DNA of 64,000 bases from a bacterium SCSIO 12741 (GTDB lineage Bacteria > Bacteroidota > Bacteroidia > Flavobacteriales_G > Salibacteraceae): assembly GCA_024398055.1 (NCBI GenBank), contig CP073749.1, positions 3,038,594 through 3,102,593 of the forward strand, given 5' to 3'. The translations under genes were made by a program, and so were the position numbers. The first letter of the stretch is position 1. Every line of letters begins with the position of its first letter. This document shows, piece by piece, positions 35,206-44,057 of the stretch. Below the pieces are notes generated by a model. That model was not told the DNA's origin and searched no databases. It saw only the letters and a program-made list of their open reading frames with translations.

Positions 35206-38200
35206 TCAAGCCGTTTGGAAATGAAGGGGCAGGGTCAGACAAACCTGCGTTCCGATGGCATTTCCATGAACATCTTTTAAATCGATGATTTGAACGGTGT
35301 TGGCTTCACTCAAGTTATTATTCATCAGCTTAACCCTCCGAGAAGCAATGAGCATTCCGAAAGATTTGCTTTCGCCGGATGATGTTTTTCGACTTTTGGC
35401 AATTTCACGACCTATACCATTATCCGATATTTTAATGATGAGGTGCTCGTCTTGAGTCTCCAGGTCTAACGTGATTTTTCGCTCGCCCTGTTTTAGACGC
35501 AGTCCGTGCCAAATGGCATTTTCAATGTAAGGTTGAAACAAGGCCGGAAGTATCATACAGCTCGATAGATCCAGTCGATTTGAATTCACTTCGAATTGAA
35601 TAGGTTCACCCGAAAATCTTTCCGATTCAATGGATATGTACTCCTGCATGAGGGAAATCTCATCTTTTAAGGAAACTTGCGTCGCCTCAGAATGGTTAAG
35701 CACCTTTCGCATAAGCTGAGAGAATCGGAGCAAATAGTTTTCGGCCTCCTTGGGCTGGTTTTTGGATAAATAGTATTGTGCAGAAGTGATGCTGTTAAAA
35801 ATAAAATGAGGATTCAACTGCGCCTTCAATGCTCTTAATTCGAGCCGGGTGACTTCCACCTCTCGAGCTGTTTTTAGGCGTTCCTTTTCCTTTAATTGTC
35901 GCAAGCGATAGGTAAACAGTACGTAGATGATCAATAGGCCGACTATTACCCAAATAGATCTAAACCACCAAGTTTCCCAATAGGGAGGTGAGATGACGAA
36001 TTGGATGATTTCCGGATCGCTATAGGGGGCACTGCCCAATCTGGCTTTTATCTTGAACTGATACGTTCCTGGAGGAAGGGTTGTATATTCTAAGGTTCTT
36101 TTTTTCGTGTCCTTCCAATCCTTGTCAACCCCCTCCATCATATAGGTTATGTACATAGGGGAATAGTTCAATTGTTGGAAGGTGAGTCCCGAAAAGTCGA
36201 TTCCGATAAAATTTTGATCGTATTCCAATTCGTAGTTGCCCTTAACGATTGTATCCCGCTCATTGATCCTGATGCGGTTAATGAGGACCTTGGGCAGTTG
36301 TTTTTCATCTTGATCGTATTTTATTTTTTCAAAACGAGTGAGCCCGGTGGGCGTGCCGGAGTAATAATATTCTTCGAGTTCTGTTCCGCGCCATTGGAAT
36401 GGCATAACCACTTCAAAATCTTGCATGTACATTTTGACTGGAAAATTTGTGGATCCCTTTTTATCGGTTTGAATGACATAATGGCCGTCCATACTGATTC
36501 CATTTATTTGACCCAAGTCGTCTTTAAATAGGGAACGAACATAAGACACTGCATAACCGTCTTTTGCCCAAATAGTACTGATTTTGCCATTTTCCACCAT
36601 CCTTAATTTGAGTCCCTCGGGAGCAATCCAGAGACGACCATTTTCGTATTCTAAAGAGGCGTTTTCTAAAGGAGCTTCGTCAGGAAATTGCTCATTTAGA
36701 GAGTTTAAGTTTTGCCCATCGAAAAACCAAGTGTCTTCTTTATCGCTTATCCAGGCCTGATCAGGGGAGAGGTGAATAACGTCTGTGATATCGGTTGGGA
36801 ATTGCCGTGATTTAAAAACTACACTATCCTTAATAAGGACGAAATACTGGTGCTTAGTGATTAATATAATGGTGCTATCCTGGGAGCCCTGTTTCATCAA
36901 AATCGGGGTTTCCAAATTAGCTGGTAGACCTTTAACGGGTAGTGAGTATTCTTGTTTGTCCGGATCCATTAAGAAAAGTCCATCGCTTGTTCCTACCCAG
37001 CAGTTTTGGAAATGTGTGTCGTAATAAATGTCCTCAATAGTATGCGGAAAAACGGGACTCTCATCAAAATATAAGTACCTGACCTGAGGCGATGAGTGGG
37101 GCTCAAAAACGCCCAGATGGTTTTCCGAATCCATGAAAATGATACGTTTTCCATCGCTGGTTACCCGAGGTAGATTGACTCGTGTATTCACCTCTTCCTT
37201 TCGCCAATCAAATGAGACATAACTGGGGTGAGGAATATGATACAGTCCATGACCGTACGTGGTAACCCAAATTCCTCCCTCGTGGTCCTCATGGGCCGGA
37301 TAAGCCGCTTTGATGTCATTTAAATACCGGTATCCAAGAGATTCGTCGATTTTTCCTCCAGGATAATGGGTCAAGCCGTTATCCATACTTCCTACCCAAA
37401 GTCCTCCTTTACCATCTTGTAATATTCCATTTACCTGAGTTGGAGCTTGGTAGGTTTGGAGTAAGCCAGAGGAAGTGAATTCAGCTATCGTTTTTTGTTC
37501 ACCTCCCGTTGAAAAAAGGAAGGTAGAGTCATTTCGTTTTAGGAGGATGGACCGGTTGCCGAAAGTGATATCCGGAATTGAAAATTGAAAGCGCAGGTCA
37601 CCGGTATTGTTCAAGTAGCTTACCTGAAAGGGAGTTCCCTGGCGAGTTGAATCAAAGATGCTAAAAACCAGGGGGGCATCTTTTTCAAGCTCCATAATAA
37701 CATAACCGTGATACCCCGATTGTAGCCCAATAACTTCCTTTACGCGACCTTCGGGTGAGACCTCGAATAATCCTTTTGTTTTTGTTCCGATAAGCAAGGT
37801 TTCATCCTTCAATATTTTCATCGATTGGACCTGATTCTCGGCGGTTAGGTGCTTGATGGAATCATTATAGGCATAAGCCATTAATCGGGGCCTGCCAAGG
37901 GTTCTAAACCAACCCAAGTCTCCCGATAAACTTTGAACCCAGATTTTGCCCGACTCCCCTTTGTACAATCTCGGAATGGCTCTTTGATCAAAATTCCCGA
38001 AAAGAGGAAACATGAAATCTTCCCCATCGAACCGAACCACATAGTTGGCCACATTTATCCAAAGCATCCCGTGGTCATCTGGAACCACATCAAAGGTCAC
38101 ATCACCGGTAAGTCCATTATCGCGGTTGTAGTGTTTCAATTTTACGGATGGGATTTGAGCGTTGGATGGTGTACAATTAAATCCGATTGATGTAACAACC

Positions 38201-38232
38201 AGAACAAAGCTTAGAATTTGAGAAAGTCGCAT
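35206..38232 (-). CDS. Two-component propeller sensor histidine kinase (LytS/His_kinase type)
   Basis: From the ATG at 38232 the protein has 1008 residues with a signal sequence (ILSFVLVVTSIGFNC). The periplasmic part consists of two-component-regulator propeller repeats (for example GLTGDVTFDVVPDDHGMLWI, GKGGLWVGSMDNGLTHYPGG) and a Y_Y_Y domain (about 690-780; TTLPPGTYQFKIKA). A membrane helix (SIWVIVGLLIIYVLFTYRL) leads to a cytosolic His_kinase domain with LNPHFIFNSITSAQ and an ATPase end with ISDNGIGREIA. There is no receiver or AraC output, so it needs a separate regulator. The LytTR protein at 20658 is the natural class of partner, although 14 kb away. Propeller sensors typically respond to glycan fragments. 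Confidence 0.93.
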   Translation of the reverse strand: MRLSQILSFVLVVTSIGFNCTPSNAQIPSVKLKHYNRDNGLTGDVTFDVVPDDHGMLWINVANYVVRFDGEDFMFPLFGNFDQRAIPRLYKGESGKIWVQSLSGDLGWFRTLGRPRLMAYAYNDSIKHLTAENQVQSMKILKDETLLIGTKTKGLFEVSPEGRVKEVIGLQSGYHGYVIMELEKDAPLVFSIFDSTRQGTPFQVSYLNNTGDLRFQFSIPDITFGNRSILLKRNDSTFLFSTGGEQKTIAEFTSSGLLQTYQAPTQVNGILQDGKGGLWVGSMDNGLTHYPGGKIDESLGYRYLNDIKAAYPAHEDHEGGIWVTTYGHGLYHIPHPSYVSFDWRKEEVNTRVNLPRVTSDGKRIIFMDSENHLGVFEPHSSPQVRYLYFDESPVFPHTIEDIYYDTHFQNCWVGTSDGLFLMDPDKQEYSLPVKGLPANLETPILMKQGSQDSTIILITKHQYFVLIKDSVVFKSRQFPTDITDVIHLSPDQAWISDKEDTWFFDGQNLNSLNEQFPDEAPLENASLEYENGRLWIAPEGLKLRMVENGKISTIWAKDGYAVSYVRSLFKDDLGQINGISMDGHYVIQTDKKGSTNFPVKMYMQDFEVVMPFQWRGTELEEYYYSGTPTGLTRFEKIKYDQDEKQLPKVLINRIRINERDTIVKGNYELEYDQNFIGIDFSGLTFQQLNYSPMYITYMMEGVDKDWKDTKKRTLEYTTLPPGTYQFKIKARLGSAPYSDPEIIQFVISPPYWETWWFRSIWVIVGLLIIYVLFTYRLRQLKEKERLKTAREVEVTRLELRALKAQLNPHFIFNSITSAQYYLSKNQPKEAENYLLRFSQLMRKVLNHSEATQVSLKDEISLMQEYISIESERFSGEPIQFEVNSNRLDLSSCMILPALFQPYIENAIWHGLRLKQGERKITLDLETQDEHLIIKISDNGIGREIAKSRKTSSGESKSFGMLIASRRVKLMNNNLSEANTVQIIDLKDVHGNAIGTQVCLTLPLHFQTA

Positions 38233-38302
38233 AGTTGAATTAGAGGGGAATAGGTTTAGGGCTATGGTGATTATAACAATACAAAACCGCTTGTATTGCA
38301 TG

Positions 38303-38335
38303 CAAGTATAAGGAATGCCCATTGTATTTTACAAA
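38303..38335 (-). promoter_or_regulatory. Candidate promoter with overlapping palindrome, propeller kinase gene
   Basis: On the minus strand TTTG (38335-38332) and TATACTTG (38310-38303) are 21 bases apart, one mismatch from the -7 consensus. A 10-base perfect palindrome TTGCATGCAA (38296-38305) overlaps the end of the -7 box and could be an operator. The expected transcription start near 38297 argues for translation from 38232. Confidence 0.35.
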
Positions 38336-38524
38336 GTGGTAAGAACTCATTCCGATGAGTTGGATGCAACCGCCTCAACGGTTATGGGTTAGAATACCTG
38401 GGTTTTGTAGCCAAACCGCTTGGTTATGTAAAGCTTTCATAGAACTCAGCATGATTTCATAGCTTTACTCCAAGCGTTTGCCGAAAAGCTTTAATAGAGT
38501 AGGCCAACTTTAATTAAACTAATT

Positions 38525-39157
38525 ATGATTACAAGAAAATGTATTCAAATAAGCGCTGCTGTGCTTATGATTTTTCTGGCCGTGGGTTGTCAGAAGACCG
38601 AACAGGATGAAATTGCCGAAGAGGTAAAGGCATCTGTAGAGAACCAGGAATCTTCCGAGAATCAGGAACAACAGAAACAGCTCAAATCCGGTTTCTCATG
38701 TGAACTGGTTACTCACTATTCTTCCAATTATTTCACCCTGGCGGATGAGCTTTTTGGAACTGTGATTTCTCCAACGGGAGTATTAGACAGTTATATGGAA
38801 TGCAAATATCCGGCTGCTGTTAATGGAGGAAATTGCTGCTCGCCGCAAACGGTGTATTTGGATATCAATGGTTCTCCAGGGTACTCCTATTTCCCTTTGG
38901 CGTTTGAATTTTGGGGAACCGGACCGTCCACCTATTCCTACTTGTCTGATGGAAAACTAACCCCGGCCGAACAGCAGGCTTTCATTAGTAGAGTAGAGAG
39001 TTACGCCCAAAGCCAGGTGGTTATTCCTTGCCAGAGCGGTTGGATGAATCCTGTTGCATACCGATTTGAATGGTCTCCCAGTGTTGCACCTGCAGGAGAT
39101 GTGGCTATTATGGTTGTGGTGGATTATGCGCCAACTTGCCTTTCTATGTGGCCCTAA
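38525..39157 (+). CDS. Cysteine-rich lipoprotein of unknown function
   Basis: This 210-residue protein starts with a lipoprotein signal ending in a lipobox (FLAVGC), followed by an acidic Glu/Gln-rich spacer. The mature domain has several cysteines: FSCELV, YMECKYP, GGNCCSPQTV, VIPCQSGW and APTCLSM, so disulfides are likely and it should be in the periplasm or on the cell surface. The pattern SGFSCELVTHYSSNYF is not a family I recognise. It is divergent from the propeller kinase and followed by a strong terminator, so it is transcribed alone. Confidence 0.78.
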   Translation: MITRKCIQISAAVLMIFLAVGCQKTEQDEIAEEVKASVENQESSENQEQQKQLKSGFSCELVTHYSSNYFTLADELFGTVISPTGVLDSYMECKYPAAVNGGNCCSPQTVYLDINGSPGYSYFPLAFEFWGTGPSTYSYLSDGKLTPAEQQAFISRVESYAQSQVVIPCQSGWMNPVAYRFEWSPSVAPAGDVAIMVVVDYAPTCLSMWP

Positions 39158-39196
39158 TCAAGGATTATAATTCGCTCTTCATAAAGAGGGATGATG

Positions 39197-39235
39197 ACCC
39201 CGAATTGACTCCTCAATTCCGGGGTTATTTTTTTT
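39197..39235 (+). terminator. Intrinsic terminator after the Cys-rich lipoprotein gene
   Basis: ACCCCGAATTGA (39197-39208) and TCAATTCCGGGGT (39213-39225) form a long GC-capped hairpin with one bulge, followed by a T run (39228-39235) interrupted only at its start. Confidence 0.9.
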
Positions 39236-39369
39236 GTTTATTCTTGTTGAACCAAGCCAACAAATTCACCACAACCGCCTGAAAATCTGTTAAAAAATTC
39301 ACCTTTTTTGAGAACGTAAATAGTTTACGGTTTGCCCCGGTACTTTGGTCCTGTAATCTTTTAAAAAGA

Positions 39370-40302
39370 ATGAACATGACAACTCAAAACGACACCGGAA
39401 AATGGCCAAAGCCAGACAACTTAAGTCCTCACGCCTGGAACTACATGATCAAAATTGCCCGCGATATTTGGGCCAGTCATGAAAACGGTTCCGATTGGAA
39501 AAACAAAGTTCTGATCAGCTGTAAGGAATTCTACCAACTTCTTTTGGACGACCAGGGAAAATTGATTTTAAGCAAATCTGAATTGCTCCGTTTTGCCAAC
39601 AATGCCCACATCCGAAATTGGTCGAATGAGTTGTTGATGGAAGGTCTTAATCTAATGCACAACCGAGAATATGAATTGGCCATTAATAAGTTGCAATTGC
39701 ACTTGATGATGGATCCTGATTCTGCTTCAGGCTATGCCAAGCTTGCCGAATGCGAAAGTGCTACCGGTCAATGGCGCAGCGCACTAACCAACTGGAACCA
39801 CGCCCTAATGAGAGCACCCAAAGAAGCATCCTACTATGAAGGCCGCGCTCAGGTTTACTCATTCCTCGATCAGGATGAGAAGGCCTTGGACGATTTGAAC
39901 TTTGCTCTGCTGCTCAACCGCCGCCTGGCCAGTGCCTTTGCGGCCCGTGCCGTCATCTTTCAATCTCGTCAGCAGTTCGTTGATGCCTTGAAAGAAATCG
40001 ACCAAGCGCTTAAGCTAAACCCTGCTAACCAAGAGTTTAAATTGATGCAAGCAGCTATTTACCTGGCCATGAATAAATTGCCAATGGCTTATAAGATCTA
40101 CCGTCAAATTTTGGCCGAAGATCCCTTCAATATAGAAGCCATTTTCAGAAGAGCTCTGATCAAAGTGGAATGCGATATTGAAGTTGCCAGTGCTGAAGAT
40201 GATTTGATTCTCGCTCGTTCTTTGGGTCATCCATTGGCTGAAAAATACCTATTGGATTGGTTCTACCCTGGAAGCGATTTGGGTATTCAAAACGCAGCCT
40301 AA
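39370..40302 (+). CDS. Cytosolic TPR protein
   Basis: The 310-residue protein has no signal peptide. The first about 85 residues are a non-repeated helical region (SPHAWNYMIKIARDIWASHE), and residues about 90-290 contain five to six TPR units (for example EGLNLMHNREYELAINKLQ, AARAVIFQSRQQFVDALKE, ALKLNPANQEFKLMQAAIYL). TPRs are protein-binding scaffolds; no partner is evident. It is isolated by a terminator upstream and by the repeat region downstream. Confidence 0.87.
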   Translation: MNMTTQNDTGKWPKPDNLSPHAWNYMIKIARDIWASHENGSDWKNKVLISCKEFYQLLLDDQGKLILSKSELLRFANNAHIRNWSNELLMEGLNLMHNREYELAINKLQLHLMMDPDSASGYAKLAECESATGQWRSALTNWNHALMRAPKEASYYEGRAQVYSFLDQDEKALDDLNFALLLNRRLASAFAARAVIFQSRQQFVDALKEIDQALKLNPANQEFKLMQAAIYLAMNKLPMAYKIYRQILAEDPFNIEAIFRRALIKVECDIEVASAEDDLILARSLGHPLAEKYLLDWFYPGSDLGIQNAA

Positions 40303-40386
40303 TAATCGTTCATTTTTTAAAAGATACAAGACCGATCTACCAACCTACCAGCCAATAATCAACCAGTGACCAACCGACCAACCCCA

Positions 40387-40428
40387 GGTGAATGCTTCCG
40401 AATCCAACCCCTTGCGGAAGCATTCACC
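40387..40428. repeat. Perfect 14-bp inverted repeat (hairpin)
   Basis: GGTGAATGCTTCCG (40387-40400) and CGGAAGCATTCACC (40415-40428) are exact reverse complements with a 14-base loop. Outside it CCCC (40382-40385) can pair with GGGG (40433-40436). No T run follows closely. The region just before (about 40333-40385) repeats CCAAC-like words. Confidence 0.75.
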
Positions 40429-40440
40429 ACACGGGGCTAT

Positions 40441-40783
40441 TTGGAATTTTGAATGTTGAATTTTCAATCTTGAATTTTGATACTCGGGTGCTTATCTAAC
40501 ATTTCAAAATTCAGCGTTCAGAATTCGAAATTCAAGATTCAAAATATCCGCGCCTCGGCCGATCTTCAACCACCTACCTCAAAAGCACCGGGTCCGTTCC
40601 CTTCGCTCAACCACCTTACGGGCCCGGTGCCGGTTGAAGACTTGGTTAATTCTGAATGCTGAATGCTGAATTTTCAATTTCGATAAAATCAGGTGATATT
40701 ATTTAGTATTCCCATTAGTCACCAATCCAATCATCCCTGAAGATTCAAGATTGAAAATTCGAAATTCAAGATTGGATATTCAA
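40441..40783. repeat. Nested inverted AT-rich repeats around a GC-rich hairpin
   Basis: Four ATTCAAGATT-type modules lie at about 40441-40480, 40501-40546, 40649-40683 and 40741-40783. The first pair is inverted relative to each other and so is the second. Between the pairs is a GC-rich hairpin: TCTTCAACC (40563-40571) with GGTTGAAGA (40632-40640), and GCACCGGGTCCGT (40585-40597) with ACGGGCCCGGTGC (40618-40630), one mismatch. No gene is present in 40303-40881. The modules match the repeat family at 1291, 18752 and 45203. Confidence 0.7.
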
Positions 40784-40881
40784 AAGCTCCTTTCATCCTC
40801 GCTTATTTCCCTTTATCCCTGCTAAAGTACATGTATGACAATTTGAGAAATGGTGACTAAAAGCCTCGTATACTTGTAGGG

Positions 40882-41550
40882 ATGATTGAACTAGAAAACC
40901 TGAACAAGTATTACCGCATTGGTAAGAACGAGTTGCACGTGCTTAAGAACGTCAACCTTCATATTGGTCCGGGAGAGCTGGTTTCCGTTATGGGGTCCTC
41001 GGGTTCAGGCAAATCGACTTTATTGAATATTCTCGGAATTCTGGATAAATATGATTCCGGAGAATATCGTTTGGATGGAGAACGAATTCGATTTCTTTCT
41101 CAGCGAAAAGCCGCCAAATTTCGCAACCATTTATTGGGGTTTATTTTCCAATCGTTTAACCTCTTGAGTTATAAGAATGCGGTTGAAAATGTGGCTCTTC
41201 CTCTTTATTATCAGGGCGTTTCGCGTAAGAAACGCAACAAGCTTGCTTTGGAATACTTAGATAAGGTGGGCTTGTATGATCGAGCTGATCACTTGCCTTC
41301 GGAATTATCCGGTGGACAGCAACAGCGGGTTGCCATTGCCCGGGCCCTGATTACCAAGCCTAAGGTTATTCTGGCGGATGAACCTACGGGAGCTTTGGAT
41401 ACCCAAACTTCGCACGACGTGATGAACCTGTTTAAGGAAGTAAACAAGGAAAACATTACCGTATTGATTGTAACGCACGAAGATGACATTGCCAATCGCA
41501 CCGATCGTTTGATTCGATTGACCGACGGAATTATAGCCAACCAGGAATAA
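40882..41550 (+). CDS. MacB/LolD-type ABC transporter ATPase
   Basis: The 222-residue ATPase has Walker A MGSSGSGKSTLLN, the Q-loop FQSFNLL, the ABC signature LSGGQQQRVAIARAL, Walker B VILADEPTGALD and the H-loop VTHE. The sequence and the following FtsX-type permeases place it in the mechanotransmission subfamily of MacB/LolD. The stop is one base before the first permease gene. A weak promoter (TTTG at 40842-40845, TATACTTG at 40869-40876) lies just upstream. Confidence 0.95.
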   Translation: MIELENLNKYYRIGKNELHVLKNVNLHIGPGELVSVMGSSGSGKSTLLNILGILDKYDSGEYRLDGERIRFLSQRKAAKFRNHLLGFIFQSFNLLSYKNAVENVALPLYYQGVSRKKRNKLALEYLDKVGLYDRADHLPSELSGGQQQRVAIARALITKPKVILADEPTGALDTQTSHDVMNLFKEVNKENITVLIVTHEDDIANRTDRLIRLTDGIIANQE

Positions 41551-41551
41551 C

Positions 41552-42784
41552 ATGTTTAGCCTCGATAATCTTCATGAAATTCTCAGTGCCATCCGCAAAA
41601 ACAAATTGCGGACCTTCCTCACAGGATTTGCTGTGGCTTGGGGAATTTTTATGTTGGTTATTCTCTTAGGTGCTGGAAAGGGGCTGGAAAACGGGGTGAA
41701 GACTCAGTTTAACGATGATGCGGTAAACAGTCTCTGGATTACACCCGGAGTAACCAGTATGCCCTATGAAGGCCACCGTGTAGGAAGGCGCTTACAATTT
41801 GACAACGAAGATTACGAATACGTAAAAAATCGAATAGAAGGAACTGAATTTGTCACCAACCGCTACGTGATGTGGAGTCAGGTAGCCAACTACCAAAAGG
41901 AGTCCGGGAGCTATCACATGCGTGGTACGACTCCTGAGCATCGCTTGCTCGAGAATACGATCGTTTTGGAAGGGCGATTTCTCAATCAGGATGATTTGAC
42001 CGAACGGAGAAAGGTTGCAGTAGTGAGCACCCTGGTTCGCGATGAATTGTTTGATGGGAAGTCGCCGGTTGGTGAATATTTTAAATTGTCTGGGAGTAAT
42101 TACAAAATTGTAGGACTCTACCACGATGAAGGATCTGATTGGGAATTGAGGAATATTTACGTTCCGGTTTCCACCCTGCAATTGATTCAAAACGATCCTA
42201 ATCGGCTTAATCGAATTATGACCACTGTAGGAGATGCATCGGTGATAGAAAGCTACAAGATTGCTTGGGACATCAATACCTATATGGCTCAGAAATACAA
42301 CTACAATCCTCGGGATTTGAGAGCTGTTCGGATAGGAAACAATGTGGAGAGTTACGAGAAGGTGATGAACCTGTTTAACAACATCGAACTTTTTATCTGG
42401 TTTGTGGGGATGGGCACCATTTTCGCGGGCATTGTGGGAATTGGGAATATTATGACCATTGTAGTGAAAGAACGAACCAAGGAAATAGGAATACGAAAGG
42501 CGCTTGGAGCTTCTCCGTTTTCCATTATTTCGCTCATTCTTTCAGAGGCCATTTTCATCACCTCGGTTGCTGGATATTTGGGCCTCCTATTGGGCGTGGT
42601 TACGCTGGAGAGTCTTTCTGGAGCCATTGGGGATAGTGTGGAAGTTTTTAAGCAACCTGAAATCGATTTTCAAGTAGCCATTATGGCCACTTTAGTATTA
42701 ATTGTAGCTGGATTGTTGGCGGGCTTGATTCCCGCTCAGCGTGCAGCACGAATTGAACCTGTAGTAGCTTTAAGAGAAGAGTAG
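41552..42784 (+). CDS. FtsX/MacB-type ABC transporter permease
   Basis: The 410-residue permease has an N-terminal helix (FLTGFAVAWGIFMLVILLGAG), a large periplasmic MacB_PCD domain (about 45-270), and a C-terminal FtsX domain with three helices (MGTIFAGIVGIGNIMTIVV, ERTKEIGIRKALGASPFSII, LVLIVAGLLAGLIPAQRAAR). The EIGIRKALGA coupling helix is typical. It is the intact one of two similar permeases in the operon; the two probably form a heterodimer. Confidence 0.94.
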   Translation: MFSLDNLHEILSAIRKNKLRTFLTGFAVAWGIFMLVILLGAGKGLENGVKTQFNDDAVNSLWITPGVTSMPYEGHRVGRRLQFDNEDYEYVKNRIEGTEFVTNRYVMWSQVANYQKESGSYHMRGTTPEHRLLENTIVLEGRFLNQDDLTERRKVAVVSTLVRDELFDGKSPVGEYFKLSGSNYKIVGLYHDEGSDWELRNIYVPVSTLQLIQNDPNRLNRIMTTVGDASVIESYKIAWDINTYMAQKYNYNPRDLRAVRIGNNVESYEKVMNLFNNIELFIWFVGMGTIFAGIVGIGNIMTIVVKERTKEIGIRKALGASPFSIISLILSEAIFITSVAGYLGLLLGVVTLESLSGAIGDSVEVFKQPEIDFQVAIMATLVLIVAGLLAGLIPAQRAARIEPVVALREE

Positions 42785-42790
42785 GTAGGT

Positions 42791-44055
42791 ATGTTTGATC
42801 GCGATAAATGGTATGAAATATGGGTGGTGTTAAGCCGCAATCCGATTCGGACCCTCCTTACTGCGTTTGGGGTGTTCTGGGGGATTTTCATGCTGATCAT
42901 TATGCTGGGCTCGGGTAAAGGATTGGAAAATGGAGTGCAGGATGATTTCGGAACCTTTGCTACGAACAGTCTTTTTGTTTGGACCAATCGCACTTCGATT
43001 CCCTACAAAGGCATGCCCCGGAACCGGACCTTCAACTTAAAGAATGACGACATCCCGGTATTAAAGGATAGAATTCCTGAGATCAAAATCATTGCGCCTC
43101 GCTGTCAGTATAATGGCTATGGGGAACAGTAAGTGTTTCCCGAAACAATATTGCCGGTAGTTTTCAGGTGATGGGTGATGTGCCTGAACTCATTTTGATC
43201 AATCCCCGAAGGGTTACCGAAGGACGCTTTCTCAACCCCATGGATGTGGATGAAAAGCGAAAGGTCGTGGTCATTGGTCAACGGGTACGCGACGTTCTTT
43301 TTGAGCGAGACGAAGAAGCTATTGGTGAATACATTTTGATCAGTGGGGTTTGGTTTCGGGTAATTGGCGTTTTTCAAAACATGAACGACAACAAGGCCGA
43401 TGACGGAGACTTGGAAACCATATACACGCCTATATCTACCTATCAGCAGGCCTTTAATATTGGAGATAATATTGGTTGGCTATCCATCAATACGGTAGAT
43501 GGGGTAAACGTGAGTTCCATAGAAGACAAGGTGTTTAAGGTTTTGGCCGAAAGACATTTGGTATCTCCGGAAGATAAACGTGCCTTTGGTCACTACAACA
43601 TGGAAGAAGGATTCCTCAAAATGCAGAACCTGTTCATTGGAATTCGGTTTTTGATTTGGTTGGTTGGTATAGGTACCCTGTTGGCTGGTGTGATTGGAAT
43701 TAGCAACATCATGTTGATTGTGGTGAAAGAAAGAACGAAGGAAATTGGAATTCGGAAAGCCATTGGAGCCCCGCCTTTATCCATCGTTAGTCAAATTGTA
43801 GCAGAAACCTTGATACTCACTTCCGTTGCAGGATATGTAGGATTGGTGGTTGGCGTTTTTGCCATGGAATCGCTGAACAGTGCGATGGAAACCTATGGAT
43901 TGAGTGGAGAGATGTTTAGAAACCCTGAAGTTGATTTTGGAGTAGCGATCACCGCTACCGTTGTCATTATTTTTGCCGGCGCTGTGGCGGGCTTCATTCC
44001 TGCGAGTGTAGCTTCCCGTATTAACCCGGTGATTGCCCTAAAAAGTGAAGGATAA
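42791..44055 (+). pseudogene. Second MacB-type permease, interrupted by a -1 frameshift
   Basis: The first reading frame (42791-43132; WGIFMLIIMLGSGKGLENGV) stops at TAA 43130-43132 in the middle of the periplasmic domain. The homologous remainder continues in another frame to 44055 and includes ERTKEIGIRKAIGAPPLSIV and FIPASVASRINPVIALKSEG. The frames would join if the GGGG at 43121-43124 had one more G: the downstream frame can be read upstream through SVSRNNIAGSFQVMGD, which aligns with the same part of the intact permease. Both halves keep normal codon use. It is either a recent mutation or a homopolymer sequencing error; programmed slippage is possible but there is no classical heptamer. 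Confidence 0.88.
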
Positions 44056-44057
44056 TC

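Noticed and set aside
40477-40662. 61-residue frame in the repeat region
   Set aside because: It translates repeat and hairpin sequence and shows no protein-like pattern.
43110-43170. Programmed -1 frameshift in the second permease
   Set aside because: No classical X XXY YYZ heptamer in the right frame and no evident downstream pseudoknot; a lost base in the G run is simpler.
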